From positions 1 to 34,106 of the forward strand of contig JAISIN010000128.1 in assembly GCA_031262085.1 (NCBI GenBank): 34,106 nt of DNA, read 5' to 3'. The position numbers and the translations under genes were made by a program. The first letter of the stretch is position 1. Every line of letters starts with the position of its first letter. The stretch comes from Prevotellaceae bacterium. Its GTDB lineage: Bacteria; Bacteroidota; Bacteroidia; Bacteroidales; Bacteroidaceae. The notes under the pieces are model-generated. The model did not search any database and was not told the origin of the DNA. It was given only the letters and a program-made list of their open reading frames with translations. Below, piece by piece: positions 6,808 through 16,839 of the stretch.

Positions 6808-7923
6808 ATGCGCAAACTTCTTTTCTTCATGATAGGATTATTTCTTGTGGCATGTTCGCCCCGTAAGGCGAGCACCCCTGCCCACAACGACCTTTCGCTG
6901 TTGATAGGTACCTACACCGACGGTAGCAGCAAGGGCATTTACACGTACAGTTTCGATCAGGAGACGGGTCGGTCGACACTGCTCGATTCGGTTGCCGTAT
7001 CCAACCCATCCTATTTGACACCCTCTGCCGACGGTAAGTTTGTCTACGCTGTGAGTGAGCAAAATGATGCCGGCGCCGCTCTGAACGCCTTCGCCTTCGA
7101 CCGCACCACGGGGCACCTGACGCTGCTCAACCGTCGCTCGACCTGTGGCGGCGACCCGTGCTACGTGTCGACCAACGGCAAAGAGGCACTCACAGCCAAT
7201 TACTCGGGCGGCTCCATGTCGGTCTTCCCAATAGAAAAAGACGGCTCGCTGGGCGAGATCGACACCCTGTTCGAGGGGAGCGTCGGCGGACCCGATGTCG
7301 CGCGTCAAGCTACTCCGCACGTGCACTGCGCTACCTTCTCGCCCGACGGCGGGTATATCTTCGCCACCGACTTCAGTTCCGACAGCATCCTCCGCTTTGT
7401 GGTGCACCCCACTCATTGCACCCCTCACCGCTCGTCGGCAGCTACGCCGGTCGATTCGGCAACCGGTCCGCGTCACCTCACCTTCAGCCCCAACGGTAAG
7501 TTTGCCTACCTCATAGGCGAGTTGTCGGGCAATATTACCGCCTTCAGCTATCACGACGGCGTGCTCCGATCGATACAAACCATCGCCGCCGATACGCTCC
7601 GCGCCCGTGGAAGCGCCGACATACACCTCAGCCCCGACGGACGCTACCTTTATGCCAGCAACCGTCTGCAGGGTGACGGTATAGCCATCTTCGAGGTTAA
7701 CCCTGCCACCGGCATGTTGGCAAAGGCAGGCTATCAGTCCACCGGCATCCATCCGCGCCACTTCAACATCACCCCCAACGGCAAATATCTGCTGGTGGCT
7801 TGTCGCGACAGCCATGTGGTGCAAGTATTCAGCCGCGATGCCGACACCGGAATGTTGACCGATACCCATCAGGACATCACATTAGATAAACCGGTCTGTA
7901 TACAGTTTGTCGGTCGACCGTGA
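6808..7923 (+). CDS. Lactonase-family (6-phosphogluconolactonase-like) beta-propeller lipoprotein
   Basis: From the ATG at 6808 the product has 371 residues. An in-frame start at 6757 lies upstream of the promoter element and is rejected. A lipoprotein signal peptide ends in LFLVAC (Cys16). The body is a seven-bladed propeller of the Pgl/YbhE lactonase family: LLIGTYTDGSSKGIYTY at the N-terminus, then repeated S-x-DG-x-Y/F-x-Y/A-x-N blades (HLSPDGRYLYASNR, NITPNGKYLLVACR), and PHVHCATFSPDG carrying metal/active-site-like His residues. The cytoplasmic enzyme hydrolyses 6-phosphogluconolactone. A lipid anchor here instead suggests a periplasmic or surface sugar-lactone hydrolase, so the exact substrate is open. 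The next gene follows after 35 bp and may be cotranscribed. Confidence 0.88.
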   Translation: MRKLLFFMIGLFLVACSPRKASTPAHNDLSLLIGTYTDGSSKGIYTYSFDQETGRSTLLDSVAVSNPSYLTPSADGKFVYAVSEQNDAGAALNAFAFDRTTGHLTLLNRRSTCGGDPCYVSTNGKEALTANYSGGSMSVFPIEKDGSLGEIDTLFEGSVGGPDVARQATPHVHCATFSPDGGYIFATDFSSDSILRFVVHPTHCTPHRSSAATPVDSATGPRHLTFSPNGKFAYLIGELSGNITAFSYHDGVLRSIQTIAADTLRARGSADIHLSPDGRYLYASNRLQGDGIAIFEVNPATGMLAKAGYQSTGIHPRHFNITPNGKYLLVACRDSHVVQVFSRDADTGMLTDTHQDITLDKPVCIQFVGRP

Positions 7924-7958
7924 CACATCCAATATACACTACTACTCATCTGTAAACA

Positions 7959-8828
7959 ATGAAACCATCGAGAATCATTTTTAGACTATTACTCTGCCTG
8001 CTGCTACTGCTCCCGACTCCTGCAGCAGCGCAGACCGCAGCCGATTCGGTCAAGATAGTCACTGCCAACTGGCATGTCACCCCTCTGCACAAGGGTATAA
8101 CCAGCTTCGAAGCCGATTTTGACACGCTCTACGGAGTGCCGCAAAACATCGCGATGTTGGAGATTTCAACCAAGCACTATCGCTTCGACGTCGAGATACA
8201 TATACCCCGCGAAACAGCTATTGCCATTGCCCGCGAGAAGGGTGCCGTCGCTGCCATCAACGGCGGATTCTTTAAGGAAGACGGCTCGTCGAGTACCTAT
8301 CTGCGCAAAAGCGGCATAGTGATAGATACCACCGTGACTACTAAGTTGAGCACCGTAGTCAACGGCGCCATACAGATTCGTCGCGACCGCATCGACATCA
8401 CCCCATGGACACGCTACTCTGCCGATACCTGCTCGCTGGAGAGCGGAACAGTGCTGGTAGCCGGTCCGTTGCTGCTGCAAGACGGGCAGAACTACAGCTT
8501 CGACACCGTCTACAACCAAGACTTTGTCAACGCCCGCCATCCCCGTAGCGTCGTGGCAAACCTGAAGAACGGCAACATCCTGCTGCTCGTGGCATCGGGC
8601 AGGTTGCCCGGGCATGCCGAAGGTATCAACCTTCCCCAATTGCAACATCTGCTGCGCATGTTAGGCGGAAAAGATGCCATCAACCTCGACGGAGGAGGGT
8701 CGTCGACGCTGTGGTGCCTCTTTGCACCCGACAACGGCGTTCTGAACAAGCCGTCGGACAATAAGCTTTTCGATAGTTACGGTGTGCGTAAGATAGGCAA
8801 CTCCATCTGCGTTTATGAGAATGAATAA
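7959..8828 (+). CDS. Secreted phosphodiester glycosidase family protein (NAGPA-like)
   Basis: This 289-residue protein has a signal peptide (residues 1-24, PAAA-QT). The core has the markers of the NAGPA/phosphodiester-glycosidase domain (PF09992): GAVAAINGGFF near residues 96-105, HPRSVVANLKNGNILLLVASGR in the middle, and DAINLDGGGSSTLW near 238-251. The Asp and Gly-rich loop is the likely active site. The animal relative uncovers mannose-6-phosphate by removing GlcNAc; bacterial members act on exported phosphodiester-linked sugars such as cell-wall or glycan phosphates, but the substrate here is unknown. It lies 35 bp after the lactonase gene, and its end overlaps the start of the EamA transporter gene, so the three probably form one operon for handling extracytoplasmic sugars. 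Confidence 0.88.
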   Translation: MKPSRIIFRLLLCLLLLLPTPAAAQTAADSVKIVTANWHVTPLHKGITSFEADFDTLYGVPQNIAMLEISTKHYRFDVEIHIPRETAIAIAREKGAVAAINGGFFKEDGSSSTYLRKSGIVIDTTVTTKLSTVVNGAIQIRRDRIDITPWTRYSADTCSLESGTVLVAGPLLLQDGQNYSFDTVYNQDFVNARHPRSVVANLKNGNILLLVASGRLPGHAEGINLPQLQHLLRMLGGKDAINLDGGGSSTLWCLFAPDNGVLNKPSDNKLFDSYGVRKIGNSICVYENE

Positions 8829-9762
8829 CAACCGCTATCTCTATCATCTCATTGCCCTCGCTGCCGTTACGGTGTGGGGGCTGACCTTCATCTCGACCAA
8901 GAAGCTCATTCAGCAGGGCATCACACCCGAAGAGATATTTGTACTCCGTTTCCTCGTTGCATATATAGGCATCTGGGGCTTGTCGGTACGACGGACAGGC
9001 TCGTCGTCGTGCCGCCTGTGGGCAGATTCGTTGAAAGACGAACTGCTATTGATCGTAGGCGGTATCACGGGTGGTTCGGTTTATTTTTGGGCAGAGAATA
9101 CGGCGCTGAGCTACACACAAGCTACCAACGTGTCGTTCATAGTCTGCACGGCGCCCCTCTACACTGCGCTGCTCTCTCTGCTGATAGAGCGTAAGGAGCG
9201 GGCTACGCTGACCTTGCTGTTCGGGTCGTTGCTGGCTGTGGTGGGCATGGGGTTGGTGATCTACAACGGTCAGTTCGTGTTGAAGTTATCGCCGCTGGGC
9301 GATATGCTTTCGTTGACAGCCGCGCTGGTGTGGGCTTGTTACAGCCTGATTATGCGCCGCATGACCGATCGTTACCATACGCTTTTCATCAGCCGGAAGA
9401 TATTTTTCTACGGCATCCTCACCATTCTGCCCACCTTTATTTATAAGCCGTGGAGCGTAGGGTTTCATCAGCTTGTGCAACCTTCCGTGCTCTTCAACCT
9501 GTTGTTTCTGGGCGTATTGGCGTCGCTGGTGTGTTATGTTGCATGGAACGTGGTACTCAAGCAGCTCGGCACGGTACGCGCCTCCAATTATATCTATTTG
9601 AACCCGGTCTTCACGCTGTTAGGATCGGCGCTCTGGCTCGACGAACAGATCACGGTGGTGGCGCTGCTGGGGGCGGGGTGTATACTGGCAGGGGTGTATT
9701 GGGCAGGGAAGGTGAATCAATATGAGAAAGATAAATCCGAGAAAAGGGGGGCGGAAAAATAA
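8815..9762 (+). CDS. EamA/DMT-family transporter
   Basis: This 315-residue membrane protein has about ten hydrophobic helices in two homologous halves, the standard EamA layout. VWGLTFISTKKLIQQGITPEEIFVLRF opens the first half and LTAALVWACYSLIMRRM the second. Each half ends in the typical GSLLAVVGMGLVI-like and NPVFTLLGSALWLDE segments. Members export or import small metabolites such as amino acids or nucleotides in the inner membrane; the substrate cannot be predicted. The start may be 8815 or 8821 (two in-frame ATGs). Both overlap the preceding gene, so translation is coupled. The C-terminal tail is charged (KDKSEKRGAEK) and its codons form one arm of the terminator hairpin. Confidence 0.88.
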   Translation: MRMNNNRYLYHLIALAAVTVWGLTFISTKKLIQQGITPEEIFVLRFLVAYIGIWGLSVRRTGSSSCRLWADSLKDELLLIVGGITGGSVYFWAENTALSYTQATNVSFIVCTAPLYTALLSLLIERKERATLTLLFGSLLAVVGMGLVIYNGQFVLKLSPLGDMLSLTAALVWACYSLIMRRMTDRYHTLFISRKIFFYGILTILPTFIYKPWSVGFHQLVQPSVLFNLLFLGVLASLVCYVAWNVVLKQLGTVRASNYIYLNPVFTLLGSALWLDEQITVVALLGAGCILAGVYWAGKVNQYEKDKSEKRGAEK

Positions 9763-9773
9763 TTCCGCCCCCC
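9746..9773. terminator. Hairpin terminator between EamA and eno genes
   Basis: GGGGGGCGGAA (9746-9756) pairs perfectly with TTCCGCCCCCC (9763-9773) around a 6-base loop holding the EamA stop codon. On the minus strand the stem is followed by TTTTCTC, so it works best as the enolase terminator, and it may also stop plus-strand transcription. Confidence 0.75.
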
Positions 9774-9813
9774 TAACATCTCTACCATGTACCGTTCTGT
9801 AATGGCGGTTTCT

Positions 9814-11112
<1,299 letters not shown>

Positions 11113-11170
11113 TTAAGTTGATTACATAAATATGTAAGGAACAAAAGCTGATTGTTTTTGTTCGACAATT

Positions 11171-11202
11171 TTTGCTAATTAGTCAGAATGCCACTATATT
11201 TG
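11171..11202 (+). promoter_or_regulatory. Promoter of the GH3 gene (TTTG-N20-TATATTTG)
   Basis: TTTG at 11171-11174 and TATATTTG at 11195-11202 are separated by 20 bp, a consensus match. Transcription would start near 11209, so the translation start must be the ATG at 11241 and not the upstream in-frame TTG at 11172. Confidence 0.75.
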
Positions 11203-11240
11203 CGCAAAATCTTTCAAACTGTACAAACACTATCAAATTT

Positions 11241-13832
11241 ATGAAACGAAAGTTCTTCTATCTGCTTCCTCTCCTTGCCCTGTGGGGATGCGGAACCCCC
11301 TCGTACAAGGATACCTCCTTGTCGCCCGAACAGCGTGCCGAGCTGCTGTTGAAAAAGCTCACCGTCGAAGAGAAGATCTCTCTGATGATGGACAGTTCAA
11401 AACCTGTCGACAGTCTGGGTATCAAGCCCTACAACTGGTGGAACGAGGCGCTGCACGGTGTGGCGCGTGCCGGACTGGCAACCGTCTTCCCGCAACCCAT
11501 CGGCATGGCAGCATCGTTCTCGCCCGAGACGGTATACGATGTGTTCGCCGCCGTGTCGGACGAGGCACGTGCCAAGAACACTCACTACGCCTCCGAAGGG
11601 AGCTACGGACGCTACGAAGGCTTGACCTTCTGGACACCTACCGTCAACATCCTGCGCGACCCACGCTGGGGACGAGGTATTGAGACCTACGGAGAGGACC
11701 CTTATCTCACCTCGCGCATGGGTGTGATGGTGGTGAAGGGATTGCAAGGCGTCAACGACGGTAAGTACGACAAGCTGCACGCCTGCGCCAAGCATTTTGC
11801 CGTACACTCCGGTCCGGAGTGGAACCGCCATTCGTTTAATGCCGAGCATATCAAACCGCGTGACCTCTACGAAACTTATCTCGTTCCTTTTGAAGCTCTG
11901 GTGAAAGAGGGGGATGTGAAAGAGGTGATGTGTGCCTACAACCGTTTGGAGGGCGAGCCGTGCTGCGGCAACAAACAACTGCTGGCGTATATCCTGCGCG
12001 AAGAGTGGGGATTTGAAGGCATTGTGCTCTCCGATTGCGGAGCCATTGATAACTTCTACCGCAAAGACAGACACGAGACACATCCCGATGCTGCCAGCGC
12101 CTCGGCTGCTGCCGTACTGAGCGGTACGGATTTGGAATGTGGCTCGAGCTATCAGTCACTTATGGAAGCTCTTGCGAAGGGGTTGATCGACGAGGCAGCA
12201 TTGGATGTATCGGTGAAACGACTGCTCACCGCCCGCTTCGCCTTGGGTGAGATGGACGACCCTGCCGAGGTGTCGTGGTCAAAGATTCCCTACTCGGTGG
12301 TGGCATCGGCAGCCCACGATTCGCTGGCGCTCCGCATAGCCCGCGAGTCGATGACATTGTTGCTCAACAAAGACAACGCCTTGCCATTGAAGCGTGGTGG
12401 ACTGACTGTAGCCGTGATGGGACCCAATGCCAGCGACTCCGTTATGCAGTGGGGTAATTACAACGGCACGCCGCCTCATACCATTACTATATTAGATGGT
12501 ATTCGCAACGCGCTTGGTGCCAACGACCGCCTCATCTACGAGCCGGGATGCGACCGCGTGGAGCACACGCTGCAACAGAGCATCTTCGACCAATGCTCGC
12601 GTGGTGACGAAAAAGGATTTGCCGGTCTCTACTGGAACAACACAACTCGCGATGGCGGTCCTATTGTCATCGTTCCCAATATCACCACTCCGTTTCGCTA
12701 TTGTACTTCGGGCGCTACCGCCTTTGAAGCGGGCGTCAACCTGACCGACTTTTCTGCCACCTATGCCTCTACACTAACCCCGCAGCAGTCGGGCGAGGCT
12801 GTATTCGATATGTATGTTTGCGGAAGCGGTCGCTTGCGCATTAACGATGAGGTGGTGAAAGAGTTCCGCAATTCGCATGGCAGTCGCGGCGTGAACTACA
12901 CGATGAACGTTGAAAAGGGCAAAAAATACAACATCGAATTGGAATTTGAATACCTCCAGAACGATGCCCAACTCAATTTCGACATCTGCTTCAAGCAGCC
13001 TGTCAACATACAGCGCTCGGTAGCGGCTGTGAAAGACGCCGACGTGGTGGTGTTCGTTTCGGGCATTTCTCCTTCGCTTGAAGGCGAGGAGATGGGCGTC
13101 AACCTGCCCGGCTTCCGTGGTGGCGACCGCACCGACATTGAGCTGCCTGCCGTGCAGCGCGAGCTGATTACTGCCCTGTATCGTGCGGGGAAGAAGGTGA
13201 TTCTGGTCAACTGCTCGGGCAGCCCCATCGGCTTTGAACCGGAGATGCAGACGTGTCAAGCCATTCTGCAAGCTTGGTATCCGGGACAGCAAGGCGGACG
13301 CGCCGTAGCCGACGTGCTCTTCGGCGACTACAACCCTGCCGGACGACTGCCCGTGACGTTCTATCGCAACGTAGCACAGTTGCCCGACTTTGAGGATTAC
13401 AACATGACCAACCGCACTTATCGCTACATGACGCAGAAGCCGCTTTTCCCCTTCGGCTACGGGCTGAGCTACACCACGTTTGCTTTCGGTAAACCGGTTC
13501 TTGCCAAAACCGAGCTGGCTGTGGGCGAGTCGGCAACGGTGACCATTCCTGTGACCAACACCGGTAAGCGTAACGGAGAAGAGGTTGTGCAACTCTATCT
13601 GCATAAACAAGGCGATGCCGAAGGTCCGCAGAAAACCCTCCGCGCATTTAAACGTGTCAGTATTCCTGCCGGGCAAACGGTCAACGTATCGCTCACCCTG
13701 AACGAAAAGGAGCTGATGTGGTGGAACAATGCAACGAATACCGTTTGTGGAACTCCCGGCGTCTACGACGTGCTGATCGGCAGCGATTCGAGTAATGAAG
13801 CACTGCAGGGTTGCACGCTGACGATAAAGTGA
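11241..13832 (+). CDS. Glycoside hydrolase family 3 lipoprotein (beta-xylosidase/glucosidase type)
   Basis: This 863-residue protein starts at the ATG at 11241, giving a lipoprotein signal peptide with Cys17 (LLALWGC). Residues 25-370 form the GH3 barrel: WWNEALHGVAR, the KH motif in CAKHFAVHSGPE near 184-185, and the nucleophile Asp265 in IVLSDCGAID. The SDCGA form is common in xylan beta-xylosidases. A PA14-like insert (about residues 455-590, GFAGLYWNN onward) precedes the rest of the second alpha/beta domain. A fibronectin III-like domain closes the protein (NTGKRNGEEVVQLYL). It would release xylose, arabinose or glucose from plant oligosaccharides at the outer membrane or in the periplasm; exact specificity is inferred. 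It is monocistronic, with no SusC/SusD neighbours. Confidence 0.92.
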   Translation: MKRKFFYLLPLLALWGCGTPSYKDTSLSPEQRAELLLKKLTVEEKISLMMDSSKPVDSLGIKPYNWWNEALHGVARAGLATVFPQPIGMAASFSPETVYDVFAAVSDEARAKNTHYASEGSYGRYEGLTFWTPTVNILRDPRWGRGIETYGEDPYLTSRMGVMVVKGLQGVNDGKYDKLHACAKHFAVHSGPEWNRHSFNAEHIKPRDLYETYLVPFEALVKEGDVKEVMCAYNRLEGEPCCGNKQLLAYILREEWGFEGIVLSDCGAIDNFYRKDRHETHPDAASASAAAVLSGTDLECGSSYQSLMEALAKGLIDEAALDVSVKRLLTARFALGEMDDPAEVSWSKIPYSVVASAAHDSLALRIARESMTLLLNKDNALPLKRGGLTVAVMGPNASDSVMQWGNYNGTPPHTITILDGIRNALGANDRLIYEPGCDRVEHTLQQSIFDQCSRGDEKGFAGLYWNNTTRDGGPIVIVPNITTPFRYCTSGATAFEAGVNLTDFSATYASTLTPQQSGEAVFDMYVCGSGRLRINDEVVKEFRNSHGSRGVNYTMNVEKGKKYNIELEFEYLQNDAQLNFDICFKQPVNIQRSVAAVKDADVVVFVSGISPSLEGEEMGVNLPGFRGGDRTDIELPAVQRELITALYRAGKKVILVNCSGSPIGFEPEMQTCQAILQAWYPGQQGGRAVADVLFGDYNPAGRLPVTFYRNVAQLPDFEDYNMTNRTYRYMTQKPLFPFGYGLSYTTFAFGKPVLAKTELAVGESATVTIPVTNTGKRNGEEVVQLYLHKQGDAEGPQKTLRAFKRVSIPAGQTVNVSLTLNEKELMWWNNATNTVCGTPGVYDVLIGSDSSNEALQGCTLTIK

Positions 13833-13853
13833 TCAGAAAACCCCGAATAAAAA

Positions 13854-13909
13854 CTGCTTATCGCCTGTGCGCACAGTACGTTTTTCATTTGTGCAAAGGA
13901 GATAAGCAG
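13854..13909 (-). terminator. Nested hairpin after the PaaI-like gene
   Basis: CTGCTTATC (13854-13862) pairs with GATAAGCAG (13901-13909), and the interior holds the perfect palindrome CTGTGCGCACAG (13865-13876). On the minus strand the stem is followed by TTTTTATTC, fitting a terminator for the gene ending at 13936. It may also serve the convergent GH3 gene. Confidence 0.6.
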
Positions 13910-13932
13910 CTAAAAAATAAATCGAAACGTAA

Positions 13933-13955
13933 TTGTCAATTGTCAATTGTCAATT
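13933..13955. repeat. Tandem heptamer TTGTCAA x3 over a stop codon
   Basis: TTGTCAA occurs at 13933, 13940 and 13947, followed by TT. On the minus strand it encodes the end LTIDN and the TGA stop of the PaaI-like gene. A 7-bp unit shifts the frame with each gain or loss. Confidence 0.85.
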
Positions 13956-14346
13956 CTAAAATGGTTTCCATGCGGAACACACTCGACTCGAACGTTGCAA
14001 TTAGCTTTCCGTCTTGGTTGGTCACATCAATTTGGTAGTAACCGGTGGTGCGACCGATGTAGCGTTCGCGCGCCTCGGCGTAGAGCGTATCGCCCACGCC
14101 GCTACCGCGCAGGAAAGTGATGCTCGACGAGAGCGAGAATGCCAGCGTGCCGTGCGAGTTGGCAGCGGCAGCCAGCGCCAAGTCGGCAAGCGTAAAGACC
14201 GCGCCTCCTTGTGTCCGTCCTCCGGCGTTGAGGTGTGAGGCAGTGATAACGAGTGAGACGCGGCTGTAACCTTTGCGCACCTCTAACAGTTCTACGCCCG
14301 CTTCGGCGGCGAAACGGTCGTTTTTGAAAAAATCTTGCGGGGTCAT
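13936..14346 (-). CDS. PaaI-family hot-dog thioesterase
   Basis: This 136-residue protein has the PaaI/YdiI pattern: HLNAGGRTQGGAVFTLADLALAAAAN near residues 38-63 holds the N-x-x-G-x-x-x-G-G-x-x-x-x-LAD signature. It is followed by SLSSSITFLRGSGVGDTLYAEA and TGYYQIDVTNQDGKLIATFES. It hydrolyses acyl- or aryl-CoA thioesters in the cytoplasm, likely as a tetramer; the substrate is not known. The last residues (LTIDN) are encoded by a tandem heptamer repeat and are probably not part of the fold. It lies 21 bp after cysS on the same strand and probably ends that transcription unit, since a hairpin with a T-tract follows. Confidence 0.9.
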   Translation of the reverse strand: MTPQDFFKNDRFAAEAGVELLEVRKGYSRVSLVITASHLNAGGRTQGGAVFTLADLALAAAANSHGTLAFSLSSSITFLRGSGVGDTLYAEARERYIGRTTGYYQIDVTNQDGKLIATFESSVFRMETILELTIDN

Positions 14347-14367
14347 GGGGTAGTTGTATTTCTATTT

Positions 14368-15870
14368 CTATTTATTCAACTTCCACTCCGTCCCTTCTTT
14401 GGTATCCTTGATTTCGAATCCGAGGGCGGTGAGGTCGTTGCGTATTTTGTCGGAGACCGCCCACTCTTTGGCAGCCTTGGCGCGCATGCGCTGTTCGAGC
14501 AGCATGTCGACGGCGCGGGCAAATGCCTCTTCGCGGTCGGCGTTGGAAGCGGTGGCAGCTTGTAAGCCGAGTATATCGAACAGATAGAACTCAAAAATCC
14601 GTTTCACTTCTTTTATCGCTGTTTCGGTGGCTTTGGAATGACCGTACACAACCGAATTGATGGTTGATGCAGCATCTGATAAATGCGCCAAGACTTTTGC
14701 CGTATTCAAGTCGTCATTCATCGCATCATCGCAGTCTTGCTCCAATTTGGATTTGCCTGTCGATGTGGGAAGAAAATCTTTTGAGGCGTTATCTGTATCA
14801 GATGGTATCATCTTATCAATGCTATAATAAGCATCCATCAGTCGGGCAAGCCCTTTCTCGGCAGCCTGCAGGGCTTCGTTGCCGAAGTCGACGGTGCTGC
14901 GGTAGTGAGCTTGCAGGATGAAGAAGCGGATGGTCATGGGCGAGTAGGCTTGCGTGAGTAGCGGGTGCGTGCCGTGGAAAAACTCGTCGAGGTTGATGAA
15001 GTTGTTGTACGACTTACCCATCTTCTGTCCGTTGATGGTGATCATGTTGTTGTGCATCCAGTAGTGCACCATGTCGTCGCCCTGCGAAGCTACGGACTGG
15101 GCAATCTCACACTCGTGGTGGGGGAAGATGAGGTCCATGCCTCCGCCGTGAATGTCGAAGTGGGCGCCGAGATACTTTTTCCCCATCGCGGTGCACTCGC
15201 AGTGCCAGCCGGGGAATCCTTCGCCCCACGGCGACGGCCAGCGCATGATATGTTCGGGTTGCGCCCGCTTCCAGAGGGCGAAGTCGGCAGGATTGTGTTT
15301 CTCTTCCTGACCGTCTAATTCGCGGGTGGTGTTGAGCACGTCGTCGAGGTTGCGACCGGAGAGCTTACCGTAGTGGTAGTCGTGGTTGTATTTGATGACA
15401 TCGAAGTAGACCGATCCGTGACTTTCGTAGGCATAGCCGTTGCGGAGGATCTCTTTGACCAATTCGATCTGCTCGATGATGTGTCCAGAGGCGTGTGGCT
15501 CGATGCTGGGAGGTAGCACGTTGAGTGCGGTCATGGCTTGGTGGTAGCGTATGAGGTAGTGCTGCACCACCTCCATCGGCTCTACCTTTTCCAAGCGAGC
15601 TTTCTTGGCAATCTTGTCTTCGCCCTCGTCGGCATCGTGCTCCAAGTGTCCTACGTCGGTGATGTTACGGACGTAACGCACCTTGTAGCCCAAGTGGGTG
15701 AGGTAGCGAAACAGAATGTCGAACGTAATGGCAGGGCGGGCATGCCCCAAGTGGGCGTCGCCGTAGACGGTGGGACCGCAGACATACAAGCCTACATGGG
15801 GAGCGTGCAGCGGAACGAAAAGCTCTTTCTTCCGACTGAGTGTATTGTAAATGGTCAGTTGATGTTCCAT
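14368..15870 (-). CDS. cysS: Cysteinyl-tRNA synthetase
   Basis: This 500-residue class I aminoacyl-tRNA synthetase charges tRNA-Cys in the cytoplasm. [18 protein letters not shown] near residues 29-46 holds the first zinc Cys and the HIGH-type motif (HLGH). [15 protein letters not shown] and [11 protein letters not shown] supply the remaining zinc ligands. KMGKSYNNF is the KMSKS equivalent with Gly for Ser, a common form in this enzyme. The C-terminal DALR-like helical region ends [21 protein letters not shown]. Length is normal. A TACTTTTG promoter element at the complement of 15914-15921, just inside the intergenic gap after ribF, suggests it can be transcribed separately from the upstream genes. 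Confidence 0.98.
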   Translation of the reverse strand: MEHQLTIYNTLSRKKELFVPLHAPHVGLYVCGPTVYGDAHLGHARPAITFDILFRYLTHLGYKVRYVRNITDVGHLEHDADEGEDKIAKKARLEKVEPMEVVQHYLIRYHQAMTALNVLPPSIEPHASGHIIEQIELVKEILRNGYAYESHGSVYFDVIKYNHDYHYGKLSGRNLDDVLNTTRELDGQEEKHNPADFALWKRAQPEHIMRWPSPWGEGFPGWHCECTAMGKKYLGAHFDIHGGGMDLIFPHHECEIAQSVASQGDDMVHYWMHNNMITINGQKMGKSYNNFINLDEFFHGTHPLLTQAYSPMTIRFFILQAHYRSTVDFGNEALQAAEKGLARLMDAYYSIDKMIPSDTDNASKDFLPTSTGKSKLEQDCDDAMNDDLNTAKVLAHLSDAASTINSVVYGHSKATETAIKEVKRIFEFYLFDILGLQAATASNADREEAFARAVDMLLEQRMRAKAAKEWAVSDKIRNDLTALGFEIKDTKEGTEWKLNK

Positions 15871-15913
15871 ATTGTTTATATTTTAAGTGATTGTTTGAGG
15901 GCTATTTGTGGTG

Positions 15914-15921
15914 CAAAAGTA
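15914..15921 (-). promoter_or_regulatory. -7 promoter element (TACTTTTG) of cysS
   Basis: The complement of 15914-15921 reads TACTTTTG, an exact TAnnTTTG match, 44 bp before the cysS start. No TTG is seen at the -33 distance, so strength is uncertain. Confidence 0.45.
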
Positions 15922-15924
15922 CAA

Positions 15925-16839
15925 CTAATTGAGTAATCTTCGTACCTCAGCTTCATCTTTGTGCAGTTGCGCAGTCAGTTCGTCCATGCCGGAAAACGTT
16001 TGGTCACCGCGCACATAACTGACAAATTCTATGCGAATGTGACAGTTGTAGATGTCTTGGTGAAACCCGAAGATGTTGACTTCGATACTTCGTTCGGGAC
16101 CGTTGTGTAGAGTGGGGCGTCGACCGATGTAGAGCATGCCTTGGTAGGTTGTACCCTCTACGGTGATGTGTACGGCATATACGCCGTCGGCAGGTATTAC
16201 TTTGTCGGGATTGTTGACGCGCAGATTGGCAGTGGGATATCCGATGGTGCGTCCCACGTGGTAGCCTCCTACCACCGTTCCTTCGAGCAGATAGTTGTAG
16301 TCCAGACAGCGGGCAGCGGCAGAGACGTCGCCTTTATGCAGCAGGGCGCGAATGGCTGAGGAGCTGACGGGCGTGGGGGCGTTGCCGCCGGTGTAGGCTT
16401 GGGCGCGTACTACCTCTATGTCCAGTTCCTTGCCGTAGCGCACGTAATCGTCGAAGTCTTCGCTACGGTTGTGCCCGAAGCGGTGGTCGTAACCTATAAG
16501 TAGCGCCTGTACGTTATAGTTGTCGTGTAGCAGTTGCATAAACGCGCGGGCAGTGAGGGCGGCTGTCGAGGCAGTGAAGTCGATGGTGATGCAGCGGTCG
16601 ATGCCTAAAGATGTGAGCAGAGACAGCTTCTCTTCGTAAGTGGTGAGCAACTCGGGGCGGAACGTTGGTTGCAGCACTTGGCGGGGATGTATGGGAAAGG
16701 TGATGACTGCCGCATCTAACCGGCGTTGTAAGGCAGCCTCCATCACCTGTTCAATGAGGTAGCGATGTCCGCGGTGCACCCCGTCGAAGAACCCGATGGT
16801 TGCAGTGCAGGGGCGGTAGAGGTCAGATGGCTGCTTCAT
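15925..16839 (-). CDS. ribF: Bifunctional riboflavin kinase/FMN adenylyltransferase
   Basis: This 304-residue enzyme makes FMN from riboflavin and then FAD. The N-terminal nucleotidyltransferase half has TIGFFDGVHRGHRYLI (the HxGH-type motif), LLIGYDHRFGHNR and PVSSSAIRALLHKGDV (the ISSTxIR equivalent). The C-terminal kinase half has GTVVGGYHVGRTIGYPTANL, VIPADGVYAVHI and the last motif SIEVNIFGFHQDIYNCHIRIEFVSYVR. All expected motifs are present and the length is normal. Its start overlaps the stop of the HAD phosphatase gene by 4 bp (ATGA). That coupling suggests, but does not prove, that the phosphatase acts on a flavin-pathway phosphate. Confidence 0.97.
   Translation of the reverse strand: MKQPSDLYRPCTATIGFFDGVHRGHRYLIEQVMEAALQRRLDAAVITFPIHPRQVLQPTFRPELLTTYEEKLSLLTSLGIDRCITIDFTASTAALTARAFMQLLHDNYNVQALLIGYDHRFGHNRSEDFDDYVRYGKELDIEVVRAQAYTGGNAPTPVSSSAIRALLHKGDVSAAARCLDYNYLLEGTVVGGYHVGRTIGYPTANLRVNNPDKVIPADGVYAVHITVEGTTYQGMLYIGRRPTLHNGPERSIEVNIFGFHQDIYNCHIRIEFVSYVRGDQTFSGMDELTAQLHKDEAEVRRLLN

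Noticed and set aside
6838..7869. A 343-codon open frame antisense to the lactonase gene
   Set aside because: It is a mirror of a GC-rich coding region with no recognisable domain, and the sense gene is a clear lactonase.
11139..11163. GAACAAAA/TTTTGTTC inverted repeat between eno and the GH3 gene as an operator
   Set aside because: Eight-base AT-rich arms in an AT-rich control region are likely by chance, and no regulator is nearby.
12774..13676. A 300-codon open frame antisense to the GH3 gene
   Set aside because: It lies wholly inside a well-supported GH3 gene, and the product is unlike any known fold.
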